From NCBI GenBank assembly GCA_965204875.1, contig OZ242020.1, positions 2,170,001 to 2,234,000 of the forward strand: DNA of 64,000 bases. The letters run 5' to 3'. Below the pieces are notes generated by a model. It did no database searches, was not told where the DNA came from, and saw nothing but the letters and a program-made list of their open reading frames with translations. Below are positions 15,647-22,838 of this stretch, in pieces. The DNA is from Aldehydirespirator sp965204875. GTDB lineage: Bacteria; Actinomycetota; Acidimicrobiia; Acidimicrobiales; Aldehydirespiratoraceae. The number at the start of each line of letters is the position of its first letter. Position 1 is the first letter of the stretch. A program made the translations under genes and the position numbers.

Positions 15647-16789
15647 GTGAGGATCGGCATCGTCTGCCCTTACAGCCTCACCCGGCCCGGCGGAGTGCAG
15701 ATGCAGGTGCTGGGCCTGGCGAGGGCGCTGGGCCGCATGGGGTGCCCCACCAGGGTGCTGGGTCCGTGCGACGGTCCGCCGCCCGCCCCCGGCGTCACCC
15801 CGCTCGGCAACAGCCTGCCGGCTATCTCCAACGGCTCGATAGCGCCCGTCGCACCGGATCCGTCCTGCCAGCTGCGGGCCGTGCGGGCCATGCGCGACGA
15901 GTCCTTCGACGTAATCCACCTTCACGAGCCGCTGGCGCCCGGTCCGACCATGACCGCCCTGCTGGTGCGGCCCGCCCCGCTGCTCGGCACCTTCCACGCA
16001 GCCGGCGGCTCGCTGGCCTACGACCTGATGCCGCGGGCCACGCGGTTCCTCGCCAACCGGCTCGACCACCGTGCGGCAGTGTCGCCCGACGCCCGCGACA
16101 TGGCTCAAAAGGCCTTCGGCGGGAGCTACGACCTGCTCTACAACGGTGTGGAGCTGGCGAGATACCGCGAGGCGCGCCCCCAGCGGGCCGCGCATCCCAC
16201 GATCCTGTTCATCGGGCGCCACGAGCCGCGCAAGGGCCTGGGCGTCCTGCTGGAAGCGTTCAGGAGGCTCCCACCCACGGTGAGGCTCTGGGTGGCAGGC
16301 GAGGGGCCCGAGACCGCCGCGCTGCGGGCCGCCTGGGCGGGCGAGGAGCGCATCGAGTGGCTTGGCACCGTCACCGACACCGAGAAGATCGCCCGGCTCA
16401 AGGGCGCGCACGCCTTCTGCGCGCCCTCGCTGCGGGGCGAGTCCTTCGGCATCGTCCTGCTCGAGGCCATGGCAGCCGGCACGCCCGTGGTGGCCGGTGA
16501 CATAGCCGGCTACCGCAACGTGGCCTGCAGCGGCCGCGACGCGCTGCTGGTGCCTGCGGGCGATGCCGTGGCGCTGGCGAGTGCCATCGACCGGGTACTG
16601 AGCGACGAGGCGTTCTCGCAGCGACTGGTGCGGGCCGGCTTCGAGCGGGCGGAGGCGTTCTCGATGAGAGGGCTCGCCGACCGCTACATGGAGCGCTACG
16701 AGCGCATCGCCGTGCCGGCGCGCCGCTCGGGGACTGAGCGGTCGGGCCGCAATCGACCGGAGCGCGCCCGGCTGCCGATGCGGCGATGA
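15647..16789 (+). CDS. pimA: Phosphatidylinositol alpha-mannosyltransferase (PimA, GT4)
   Basis: The product is 380 residues from GTG 15647 (MRIGIVCPYSLTRPGGVQ). It has the GT-B fold: an N-terminal acceptor domain with the Gly-rich RPGGVQMQV loop and a C-terminal nucleotide-sugar domain (ILFIGRHEPRKGLGVLL) with the family E-x7-E in RGESFGIVLLEAMAAGTPVV near residues 266-274. PimA transfers mannose from GDP-mannose to phosphatidylinositol on the inner face of the membrane. The last codons and stop (CGGCGATGA) form the first unit of a 34-bp tandem repeat that continues downstream and is interrupted by IS30. Confidence 0.9.
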   Translation: MRIGIVCPYSLTRPGGVQMQVLGLARALGRMGCPTRVLGPCDGPPPAPGVTPLGNSLPAISNGSIAPVAPDPSCQLRAVRAMRDESFDVIHLHEPLAPGPTMTALLVRPAPLLGTFHAAGGSLAYDLMPRATRFLANRLDHRAAVSPDARDMAQKAFGGSYDLLYNGVELARYREARPQRAAHPTILFIGRHEPRKGLGVLLEAFRRLPPTVRLWVAGEGPETAALRAAWAGEERIEWLGTVTDTEKIARLKGAHAFCAPSLRGESFGIVLLEAMAAGTPVVAGDIAGYRNVACSGRDALLVPAGDAVALASAIDRVLSDEAFSQRLVRAGFERAEAFSMRGLADRYMERYERIAVPARRSGTERSGRNRPERARLPMRR

Positions 16790-16817
16790 TTGACTATGTG
16801 CCCGGCTGCCGATGCGG

Positions 16818-17881
16818 GGCAAGCTCTATTGGTGATCGCGACAGTGGGCAGTGTATTGGGTTAGTGCGCTGTTCCAGTTGTGGATGCGTCGGGGCATGGT
16901 GTTGAGGTGGTCTTCGATGATGGCGAGTTTGACGGGTGCGATGTTGAGGTCGGTTGCTTTGGGGAGCCAGCGGCGGATTATGCGGTTGGTGTTTTCGTTG
17001 CTGCCGCGCTGCCAGGGTGAGTGGGGGTCGCAGATGTAGACCTTGAGGTCTGGGAGGGCTTTTTCGATTTTGGGCCAGTGGGCGATCTCGCGGCCTTGGT
17101 CCCAGGTGAGGGTGCGGACCATGTGAGCGGGCTGGCGGCCCAACGCGGCGATGACCGCCGCGTTGACCTCGTCTGCGGTGTGGCCGTTGGGCAGCGCGGC
17201 GAGCAGCGCGTAGCGGCTGACCCGCTCGATGAGGGTGACCACCGCGCTGCGGTTGCCGGCGCCGATGATGAGGTCGCCCTCCCAATGCCCTGCCTCCAGC
17301 CGTGCCGCGACCGCATCGGGACGCTGCGCTATGGGCTTGAAACCGCCCAGCACGCTGCGCTTGGCGCGTTCGCAGCGGCTGCGGGGCTTGCGGCGGCGCC
17401 GGCGGCGCGCAAGCAGCCTCCAGGTGTTCTCGGGCAGGCCCCGGTCGCTGCGGTAGCACCCCTGATAGATCGTCTCCCCACAGATCGCCATGCCCTGCTC
17501 GCTGAGGTCGGCCGCGACCGACTGCGGCGCCCACTTCCTGGCCAGCCCCGCCTTGACCGCCGCAGCCAGCAGAGGATCCCCAACCAGCTTCGGCGTCTTC
17601 GGACGACGCGCCCGCGCCTCGGCCCCGGCCTGCGCCGCCTCAGCCCGATAGGCGCAGACCCCGCCGTTGCGGCGCAGCTCCCGCCACACCGTCGAGCGGT
17701 GCCGGCCCAACAGGCCGCTGATCTCCCCCACCCCCAACCCCGACCTCGCCAGCACCTCAAGCTGCGCGCGCTCGGATGAGCACAAACTCCGTGCCATACT
17801 CCTGAACCTCCACCGGATGATCGCCGACACCTACAATCGGCCATCATGGCCGATCCGTCGCGATCACCGGTGGAGCTTGCG
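16818..17881 (-). mobile_element. IS30-family insertion sequence (about 1.06 kb)
   Basis: The terminal inverted repeats are about 24 bp: left GGCAAGCTCTATTGGTGATC, right end read inwards CGCAAGCTCCACCGGTGATC. The flanking target duplication is CGG (16815-16817 and 17882-17884), in keeping with the 2-3 bp known for IS30. It contains one complete transposase gene on the minus strand. Confidence 0.87.
16826..17797 (-). CDS. IS30-family transposase
   Basis: The product is 323 residues from ATG 17797, which has GGAGG nine bases upstream; the frame is open to 17830 without a better site. The N-terminal helix-turn-helix (ARSGLGVGEISGLLGRHRST, then VWRELRRNGG) is the IS30 pattern. The catalytic DDE residues are visible: Asp in HWEGDLIIGAGNRSAVVTL, Asp in LTWDQGREIAHW, and Glu in RGSNENTNRIIRRWLPK. 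Length and order are complete, so the element may be active. Confidence 0.93.
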   Translation of the reverse strand: MARSLCSSERAQLEVLARSGLGVGEISGLLGRHRSTVWRELRRNGGVCAYRAEAAQAGAEARARRPKTPKLVGDPLLAAAVKAGLARKWAPQSVAADLSEQGMAICGETIYQGCYRSDRGLPENTWRLLARRRRRRKPRSRCERAKRSVLGGFKPIAQRPDAVAARLEAGHWEGDLIIGAGNRSAVVTLIERVSRYALLAALPNGHTADEVNAAVIAALGRQPAHMVRTLTWDQGREIAHWPKIEKALPDLKVYICDPHSPWQRGSNENTNRIIRRWLPKATDLNIAPVKLAIIEDHLNTMPRRIHNWNSALTQYTAHCRDHQ

Positions 17882-17950
17882 CGGCGATGATTGACTGTGT
17901 GCCCGGCTGGCGATCCGGCGATGATTGACTACGATTTGCGGGTCCGACAG

Positions 17951-18092
17951 ATCAGGCAGGTTTGCATGAGGTCAGGCAGGTTGAGATCACGCAGATTGCT
18001 GAGACCAGGCGGGTCGAGATCAGGCCGGCTGCTGAGATCGGGCCGGTTGCTGAAGCCAGGCGGGTTGAGGTCAGGCAGGTTGCATTGAGGCC
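17951..18092 (+). repeat. Degenerate 15-18 bp repeats upstream of, and echoing, the M48-like start
   Basis: About eight imperfect units of the form GAGATCAGGCCGGCTGCT or GAGGTCAGGCAGGTTG lie in tandem. The outermost copies, CAGGTTTGCATGAGG (17958) and CAGGTTGCATTGAGG (18076), bracket the array; the second one is the likely TTG start of the next gene. The array is open in the gene's frame, which creates a longer but repetitive alternative N-terminus from TTG 17962. Confidence 0.7.
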
Positions 18093-18822
18093 GAACGCAG
18101 TCGTCGCCTTGGCCGTCGCCGCTCCGGCCGTCGTGGCTGGAATCGTCGTGGCCGCGGTGTTGTGGACCGTCGGCGCCTCCCTCGCGCTGATCCTCGCGCC
18201 GGCGGTGGCCGCCGGGGTGCTTGCCGCGGTGTGGCTGAGGTCGACGGCGGCAGGGGCGACCCTGCGGGCGCTCGGGTCGCGCCCGATGGCGGCGGGTGAG
18301 AGCCCGCGGCTCACCAACATCGTCGAGGGACTTTGCACCACGCACGGGTTCGCCGAGCCGAGAATCCACATCGTGGAGACGCCTGCGATCAACTGCGCGG
18401 GCGTGGGCCATGGGCGCGGCGGGGGTCATCTCGTCGTCACCAGCGGTGCTCTCGAAGAGCTCGACAGGCTGGAGCTGGAGGCCGTGATCGCCCGCCAACT
18501 CTGCGAGATGCGGCGAGGCGTCGATTCCGTCACCGCGCTCGCACGCGTCGGCACGCTGCCCGGTGCGCGGATCGCTGCGGCACGCTTGTGGCGGCGGCTC
18601 GGCGAGCCTCGACGGGCCTTCGAGGTCGACATCGAGGCGGTGCGGTTGACCTGCTTCCCGCCGGCCCTCGCCTCCGCGCTCGACAAGGCGGCCAGGGCTC
18701 CGGGGGCCGAGACCAGATCGGCGGCCGGCCGAGTTTGGCTGGTGGCGCCCGAGGGCACCGCCGAGCCGGGCTGGGCAAGAGCGATGACGCTGCAGCGGAT
18801 CGACGTTCTAGGCGAGGTCTGA
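18085..18822 (+). CDS. Degenerate M48 (HtpX-like) peptidase homologue, probably catalytically dead
   Basis: The product is 245 residues from TTG 18085. Two N-terminal transmembrane helices (VVALAVAAPAVVAGIVVAA, then LALILAPAVAAGVLAAVWL) are followed by a soluble domain resembling M48 zinc peptidases: PRLTNIVEGLCTTHGFAEP, NCAGVGHGRGGGHLVVTSG, then LELEAVIARQLCEMRRG. At the position of the HExxH zinc site it reads RQLCE (137-141), so both histidines are gone. The region of the third ligand (FEVDIEAVRLT) is partly kept. The fold without the metal site suggests a pseudo-peptidase. It precedes pdxS by 16 bases. Confidence 0.65.
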   Translation: MRPNAVVALAVAAPAVVAGIVVAAVLWTVGASLALILAPAVAAGVLAAVWLRSTAAGATLRALGSRPMAAGESPRLTNIVEGLCTTHGFAEPRIHIVETPAINCAGVGHGRGGGHLVVTSGALEELDRLELEAVIARQLCEMRRGVDSVTALARVGTLPGARIAAARLWRRLGEPRRAFEVDIEAVRLTCFPPALASALDKAARAPGAETRSAAGRVWLVAPEGTAEPGWARAMTLQRIDVLGEV

Positions 18823-18838
18823 TCTTAGGATGGTGGCC

Positions 18839-19783
18839 ATGTCCGACACCGCTGGTTCAGCAGCCGCAACCGCCGGCGCCGCGTCCCCGCCACGCCGGGG
18901 CGACGCCGCCACAGGCACCCCGCTGGTCAAGCGAGGCTTGGCCGAGATGCTCAAGGGCGGCGTCATCATGGACGTGGTCACGCCCGATCAGGCACGCATC
19001 GCTGAGGACGCCGGGGCGGTGTCGGTGATGGCGCTGGAGCGGGTTCCCTCAGACATCCGGGCCCACGGCGGCGTGTCGCGCATGTCCGACCCCGAGATGA
19101 TCCGGGGAATCCAGGCCGCGGTCAGCATCCCGGTCATGGCCAAGGCCCGGATCGGCCATTTCGCGGAGGCTCAGATCCTGCAGGCCCTCGGTGTGGACTA
19201 CGTCGACGAGTCCGAGGTGCTCACGCCGGCCGACGAGGCCCACCACATAGACAAGTGGGCCTTCACGGTGCCGTTCGTGTGCGGTGCCACCAACCTGGGC
19301 GAGGCGCTGAGGCGCATCTCCGAGGGGGCGTGCATGATCCGCTCCAAGGGCGAGGCCGGCACCGGCAACATCGTCGAGGCCGTCCGCCACCTGAGGTCCA
19401 TCGTGGGCGACATCCGCCGCATCGCCGCGGCATCCGACGGGGCCGAGCTGTTCGACTGGGCCAAGCGGCTGCAGGCCCCGCTTCCGCTGGTGGCCGAGGT
19501 CGCGGCCACGGGCGCGTTGCCGGTGCCGATGTTCTGCGCCGGGGGCATATCCACCCCGGCCGACGCCTCGCTGGTGATGCAGCTGGGGGCCGAGGCGGCC
19601 TTCGTGGGATCGGGCATCTTCAAGAGCTCGGATCCGCCGAAGATGGCCGGCGCCATCGTGGAGGCGGTCACCCACTTCCGCGATCCCGACATCCTCGCCA
19701 AGGTCAGCTCCGGCCTCGGCAGCGCCATGAAGGGTCTGGAGACAGCCACACTCGACGTGAAGCTGGCCGACCGCGGCTGGTGA
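18839..19783 (+). CDS. pdxS: Pyridoxal 5'-phosphate synthase lyase subunit PdxS
   Basis: The product is 314 residues from ATG 18839 (TTAGGA eight bases upstream; an ATG at 18830 is also possible). It is a (beta/alpha)8 barrel with the PdxS signatures GVIMDVVTPDQARIAEDAG, ALERVPSDIRAHGGVSRMSD, the catalytic Lys in VMAKARIGHF, and IRSKGEAGTGNIVEAV. PdxS condenses ribose 5-phosphate, glyceraldehyde 3-phosphate and ammonia to PLP, with PdxT supplying ammonia. The N-terminus is about 25 residues longer than usual and Ala/Gly rich. It forms an operon with pdxT. Confidence 0.96.
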   Translation: MSDTAGSAAATAGAASPPRRGDAATGTPLVKRGLAEMLKGGVIMDVVTPDQARIAEDAGAVSVMALERVPSDIRAHGGVSRMSDPEMIRGIQAAVSIPVMAKARIGHFAEAQILQALGVDYVDESEVLTPADEAHHIDKWAFTVPFVCGATNLGEALRRISEGACMIRSKGEAGTGNIVEAVRHLRSIVGDIRRIAAASDGAELFDWAKRLQAPLPLVAEVAATGALPVPMFCAGGISTPADASLVMQLGAEAAFVGSGIFKSSDPPKMAGAIVEAVTHFRDPDILAKVSSGLGSAMKGLETATLDVKLADRGW

Positions 19784-19915
19784 GCGCCACCGCCGGTGTG
19801 AGGCCTGCCGGCCAAGGCCGGTGAGCGCCACTGTCGGTGTGCTAGCTCCCCAGGGACTGGTCCCTGCCGGCGCAGGGTGGCAGCCCGAGTGAGCGCCAAC
19901 ATCGGCGTGCTCGCC
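19780..19915 (+). repeat. Two start-codon echoes of pdxT
   Basis: The pdxT start GTGAGCGCCAACATCGGCGT (19889) is preceded by GTGAGCGCCACTGTCGGTGT at 19821 and GTGAGCGCCACCGCCGGTGT at 19780. Copy two stays translatable as VSATVGVLAPQG against the real VSANIGVLALQG, so about 12 codons are recognisably duplicated. Copy one overlaps the pdxS stop (TGGTGAGC). Confidence 0.88.
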
Positions 19916-20467
19916 CTTCAGGGGGGCTTCGCCGCGCACGCGGCCATCCTCGAGCGCCTGGGCGCACGGGTCGTCGAGGTGCGCACCCAGCGTCAGCTCC
20001 TCGAGTTGGACGGTCTGGTGCTGCCCGGCGGCGAGTCGACCACCATCTCGATGCTGCTGGAGCGGTCGGGCCTGCTGGTGCCGCTGCGGGAACGGCTCGA
20101 GTCCGGGTTGGCGACCCTCGGCACGTGTGCGGGGATGATCCTGCTGGCGCGCCAGGTGATGGACGGTCGTGCCGATCAGCACTTCCTGGGAATGGTCGAC
20201 ATCACGGTGAGACGCAACGCCTACGGCACCCAGCTCGAGAGTTTCGAGGCTGACATCGAGGTGAGCGGCATGGACTCGCCGTTTCACGCCGTGTTCATCC
20301 GCGCTCCCGTCGTGGAGTGCTCGGGCCCCGATGTGGAGGTGCTGTCGCGGCTCGACGGGCGGCCGGTGCTGTGCCGCTCCGGTGCCGTCACGGTCGCGTC
20401 CTTCCACCCCGAACTCTCCAGCGACGAGCGGATCCACGCCGGCTTCCTCGCCTCCATCGTCTCCTGA
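19889..20467 (+). CDS. pdxT: Pyridoxal 5'-phosphate synthase glutaminase subunit PdxT
   Basis: The product is 192 residues from GTG 19889 (a GTG at 19877 would add four). It is a class I glutamine amidotransferase: GGEST, nucleophile Cys in LGTCAGMILLAR, and the His/Glu of the triad in SFHPELSSDERIH. It hydrolyses glutamine and channels ammonia to PdxS, the product of the preceding gene. The start was chosen because it matches the usual family N-terminus (IGVLALQGGFAAH) and because it is the master copy of the two upstream echoes. Confidence 0.95.
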   Translation: MSANIGVLALQGGFAAHAAILERLGARVVEVRTQRQLLELDGLVLPGGESTTISMLLERSGLLVPLRERLESGLATLGTCAGMILLARQVMDGRADQHFLGMVDITVRRNAYGTQLESFEADIEVSGMDSPFHAVFIRAPVVECSGPDVEVLSRLDGRPVLCRSGAVTVASFHPELSSDERIHAGFLASIVS

Positions 20468-20612
20468 CCGGCGAGGCGAGTCCCGAGAGCTGCGGGCGCG
20501 CCCCCGCCGGGTGCGGGCTACGTCTCCATGACGCAGCCGGGCCGGTAAGGACTCGGCCGGGCCGGCAAGGCCGCGAATGGGCTGCAGGCAGGCAAACACT
20601 AGCCTCGGGTGC

Positions 20613-21365
20613 ATGAGCGGTCACAGCAAGTGGGCGACGATCAAGCATCGCAAGGGCGCCGCCGACGCCAAGCGGGGCAAGCTGTTCGCCAAGCTGATCA
20701 AGCAGGTGGAGGTGGCGGCGCGCCAGGGCGGCGGCGATCCCGACGCCAACCCCACCCTGAGGACCATGTTCCAGAAGGCCAGGGACAACTCGGTGCCGCT
20801 CGACACCATCGAGCGGGCCGTCAAGCGCGGCACCGGCGAGCTGGAGGGCGTCAGCTACGAGTCGGTCACCTACGAGGCCTATGCCCCCGGCGGCGTGGCC
20901 CTCTACATCGAGTGCCTCACCGACAACCGCAACCGCACCGGCAGCGAGGTCAGGGCCACCGTCACCCGCAACGGGGGCTCGCTGGCGGAGCCGGGCTCGG
21001 TGGCCTGGCAGTTCGAGCGCAAGGGCCAGGTGCTGGTACCCGCCGGCGAGGCGAGCGAGGACGACCTGATGATGCTGGTGCTCGACGCCGGCGCCGAGGA
21101 CGTCATCGACGACGGGGGAGTGTGGCGGGTGACCAGCGCGCCCGGAGACCTCGCCGCTGTCACCGGGGCGCTGGCGGGCGCAGGGGTCTCATATGAGAGC
21201 GCGGATCTGACCATGCTCGCCACCAGCACGGTGCCGGTCACCGAGGCGGGCGCGGCGAGGCAGGTTCTGAAGCTGCTCGACCTGCTCGACGACTTAGACG
21301 ACGTGCAGGACGTGCACGGCAACTTCGACATCGGCGCCGAGCTCATGGAGGAGTTCGCCCCTTAG
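20613..21365 (+). CDS. YebC/PmpR family protein
   Basis: The product is 250 residues from ATG 20613 (MSGHSKWATIKHRKGAADAK), the invariant family N-terminus; an in-frame ATG at 20577 adds non-conserved residues. Three domains typical of YebC are present, with the acidic RARDNSVPLDTIERAVKRG-type region (here KARDNSVPLDTIERAVKRG) early on and an acidic C-terminus (LLDLLDDLDDVQDVHGNFDI). Family members have been described as DNA-binding regulators and more recently as factors easing ribosome stalling at proline-rich stretches. The position directly before ruvCAB is conserved in Actinobacteria. Confidence 0.94.
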   Translation: MSGHSKWATIKHRKGAADAKRGKLFAKLIKQVEVAARQGGGDPDANPTLRTMFQKARDNSVPLDTIERAVKRGTGELEGVSYESVTYEAYAPGGVALYIECLTDNRNRTGSEVRATVTRNGGSLAEPGSVAWQFERKGQVLVPAGEASEDDLMMLVLDAGAEDVIDDGGVWRVTSAPGDLAAVTGALAGAGVSYESADLTMLATSTVPVTEAGAARQVLKLLDLLDDLDDVQDVHGNFDIGAELMEEFAP

Positions 21366-21490
21366 GGGGCGACACCCGGGTCAGTCACGCTGTTACCGCC
21401 CGCGCCTGGGCTCAGCCGTGGCTTGGGCACTGTGGGGGAGGCGCCTGGTAATCCGCGCCCGTGACGGGTCGCTCACGTAGAGTCGCGCGT

Positions 21491-22018
21491 ATGTTCGTGC
21501 TGGGGATCGATCCCGGACTCTCGCGCTGCGGCTACGGGGCCTTGCGCCAGGGTCGCCGGCCTGTGGCGGAGGCCGCCGGCATTCTCAGCACCGCGACGGA
21601 ACTGGACCGCGCCTCGCGCCTCGCGGAGCTGCAGAGCGACATGCGCGCCCTGCTCGTCGAGTTGCGCCCGGACGTGGTCGCGATCGAGCGGGTGCTCTTC
21701 CAGCGCAACATCGCCACGGCCACCTCCGTCAGCCAGGCAGCCGGGGTGGTGATGGCCGAGTCGGCCGCGGCGGGCTGCGAGGTGGTGGAGTACTCGCCCA
21801 ACGAGGTCAAAGAGGCGGTCGCGGGTTGGGGCGGCGCCGACAAGGCGGAGATCACCGAGATGGTGCGGGTGCTGCTCGGCCTGCCCGGCGCGCTGCGCCC
21901 GGCCGACGCCGCCGACGCAGTGGCTGTGGCCCTCTGCCACCTGGCCCGTTTCGGTCCCGCGGCCTCGGCCCGGCAGTCTCGCCAGCGACCCGCACCCTCG
22001 GCAAGCGTGTTGCGATGA
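21491..22018 (+). CDS. ruvC: Holliday junction resolvase RuvC
   Basis: The product is 175 residues from ATG 21491 (MFVLGIDPGLSRCGYG). The four acidic catalytic residues of the RNase H-like fold are visible: Asp in GIDPG, Glu in AIERVLFQ, and the pair in RPADAADAVAVALCH. RuvC cuts four-way DNA junctions moved by RuvAB. A short Arg/Ser-rich tail ends at TGA 22018, whose bases also start an echo of the ruvA start. Confidence 0.95.
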   Translation: MFVLGIDPGLSRCGYGALRQGRRPVAEAAGILSTATELDRASRLAELQSDMRALLVELRPDVVAIERVLFQRNIATATSVSQAAGVVMAESAAAGCEVVEYSPNEVKEAVAGWGGADKAEITEMVRVLLGLPGALRPADAADAVAVALCHLARFGPAASARQSRQRPAPSASVLR

Positions 22019-22098
22019 TCGGGTCGCCTGTGAGCGTTCGCGGGGGTCAGCGCGTGGCGGGTCGGGCTGCTCGGGGCGTGCCGTCGTGATCGGGTCGC
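22015..22098 (+). repeat. Start-codon echo of ruvA (71-bp spacing)
   Basis: ATGATCGGGTCGCCTG at 22015 mirrors the true start GTGATCGGGTCGCTTC at 22086. The echo starts a 24-codon frame (MIGSPVSVRGG...) whose TGA overlaps the ruvA GTG. The first copy overlaps the ruvC stop. Confidence 0.75.
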
Positions 22099-22697
22099 TT
22101 CGGGGACGGCTGCTCTCGCGCTCTGTGGAGGCAGAGCTTCTCGTGGAGGTCTCCGGCATCGGCTACCGGGTGCAGGCGACGCCGGAGACCGCGGCTGCGG
22201 TCGGCGACATCGGGTCCGAGGTGTTCGTTCATGTCTGCCACATCGTGCGCGAGGACTCGCAGACCCTGTTCGGCTTCTCGACGCTGGACGAGCGTCAGAC
22301 GTTCGAGGCGCTGGTGTCGGCGCGTGGGGTCGGCCCCACCCTGGGCCTCGCAATCCTGGCCGTGCACCGGCCCGGCAGCCTGCGCACCGCCGTGGCCACC
22401 GACGACGTGGACGCGCTCTGCCTAGTTCCGGGCGTGGGGCCCAAGACAGCGGTTCGGCTGCTGGTGGAACTCAAGTCCAAGCTGCACCTGCCCGAGGCCG
22501 AGACACCCCCCGGCGCCGGCGCGGCCACGGATCAGCCCGCCGGGGCGGCCGACGCCCGAGCCGACGTGAGGGCCGCGCTCGAAGAGCTCGGATACAGCGG
22601 TGCCGAAGCGGAGCGGGCCCTGGCTGACCTCCCCGCGGGCGAGGACGCGCAGAGCCTGCTGCGGGAGGCGCTGCGGCGCACCGCCGCCGGGGCCTGA
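22086..22697 (+). CDS. ruvA: Holliday junction branch-migration protein RuvA
   Basis: The product is 203 residues from GTG 22086 (MIGSLRGRLLSRSVEAELLV). The three RuvA domains are seen: an N-terminal OB fold to about residue 65, tandem helix-hairpin-helix motifs (LVSARGVGPTLGLAIL and LCLVPGVGPKTAVRLLVEL), and a C-terminal domain (ADVRAALEELGYSGAEAERAL) that contacts RuvB. The linker before the last domain is Ala/Gly/Pro rich. It binds junctions as a tetramer and works with the adjacent RuvB and RuvC. Confidence 0.95.
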   Translation: MIGSLRGRLLSRSVEAELLVEVSGIGYRVQATPETAAAVGDIGSEVFVHVCHIVREDSQTLFGFSTLDERQTFEALVSARGVGPTLGLAILAVHRPGSLRTAVATDDVDALCLVPGVGPKTAVRLLVELKSKLHLPEAETPPGAGAATDQPAGAADARADVRAALEELGYSGAEAERALADLPAGEDAQSLLREALRRTAAGA

Positions 22698-22710
22698 AGG
22701 CCGAGCGGAT

Positions 22711-22813
22711 GGGCCGCGGTCGGCCTGCGGCGCTCGCCGCGCTCGGAACCCCCGGAGGGGAGTTTGTGGGGCTCGTGATGACGGGCCGCGGTCGGCCTGC
22801 GGCGCTGGCCGCG
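22711..22813 (+). repeat. 72-bp duplication between ruvA and ruvB
   Basis: GGGCCGCGGTCGGCCTGCGG at 22711 recurs at 22783 and both continue CGCTCGCCGCGC or CGCTGGCCGCGC. They fill the 141-base gap before the ruvB GTG. No promoter or terminator is evident there. Confidence 0.8.
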
Positions 22814-22838
22814 CCGGTCGAGGCGTAGGGTCACGGAC

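Larger units (their letters stand above)
16767..17935. repeat. 34-bp tandem repeat at the pimA stop, split by an IS30 element
   Basis: The unit CCCGGCTGCCGATGCGGCGA, continuing TGATTGACTATGTG, starts at 16767 and 16801. After the inserted element it resumes and starts again at 17902, which is 34 bases on once the element is removed. Unit one contains the end and stop codon of pimA. The IS30 copy sits inside unit two. Confidence 0.85.

Noticed and set aside
19795..19825. A hairpin (GGCCTGCCGGCCAAGGCCGG) between pdxS and pdxT as a terminator.
   Set aside because: There is no T tract, and the region is explained by repeat copies; pdxT needs co-expression with pdxS.
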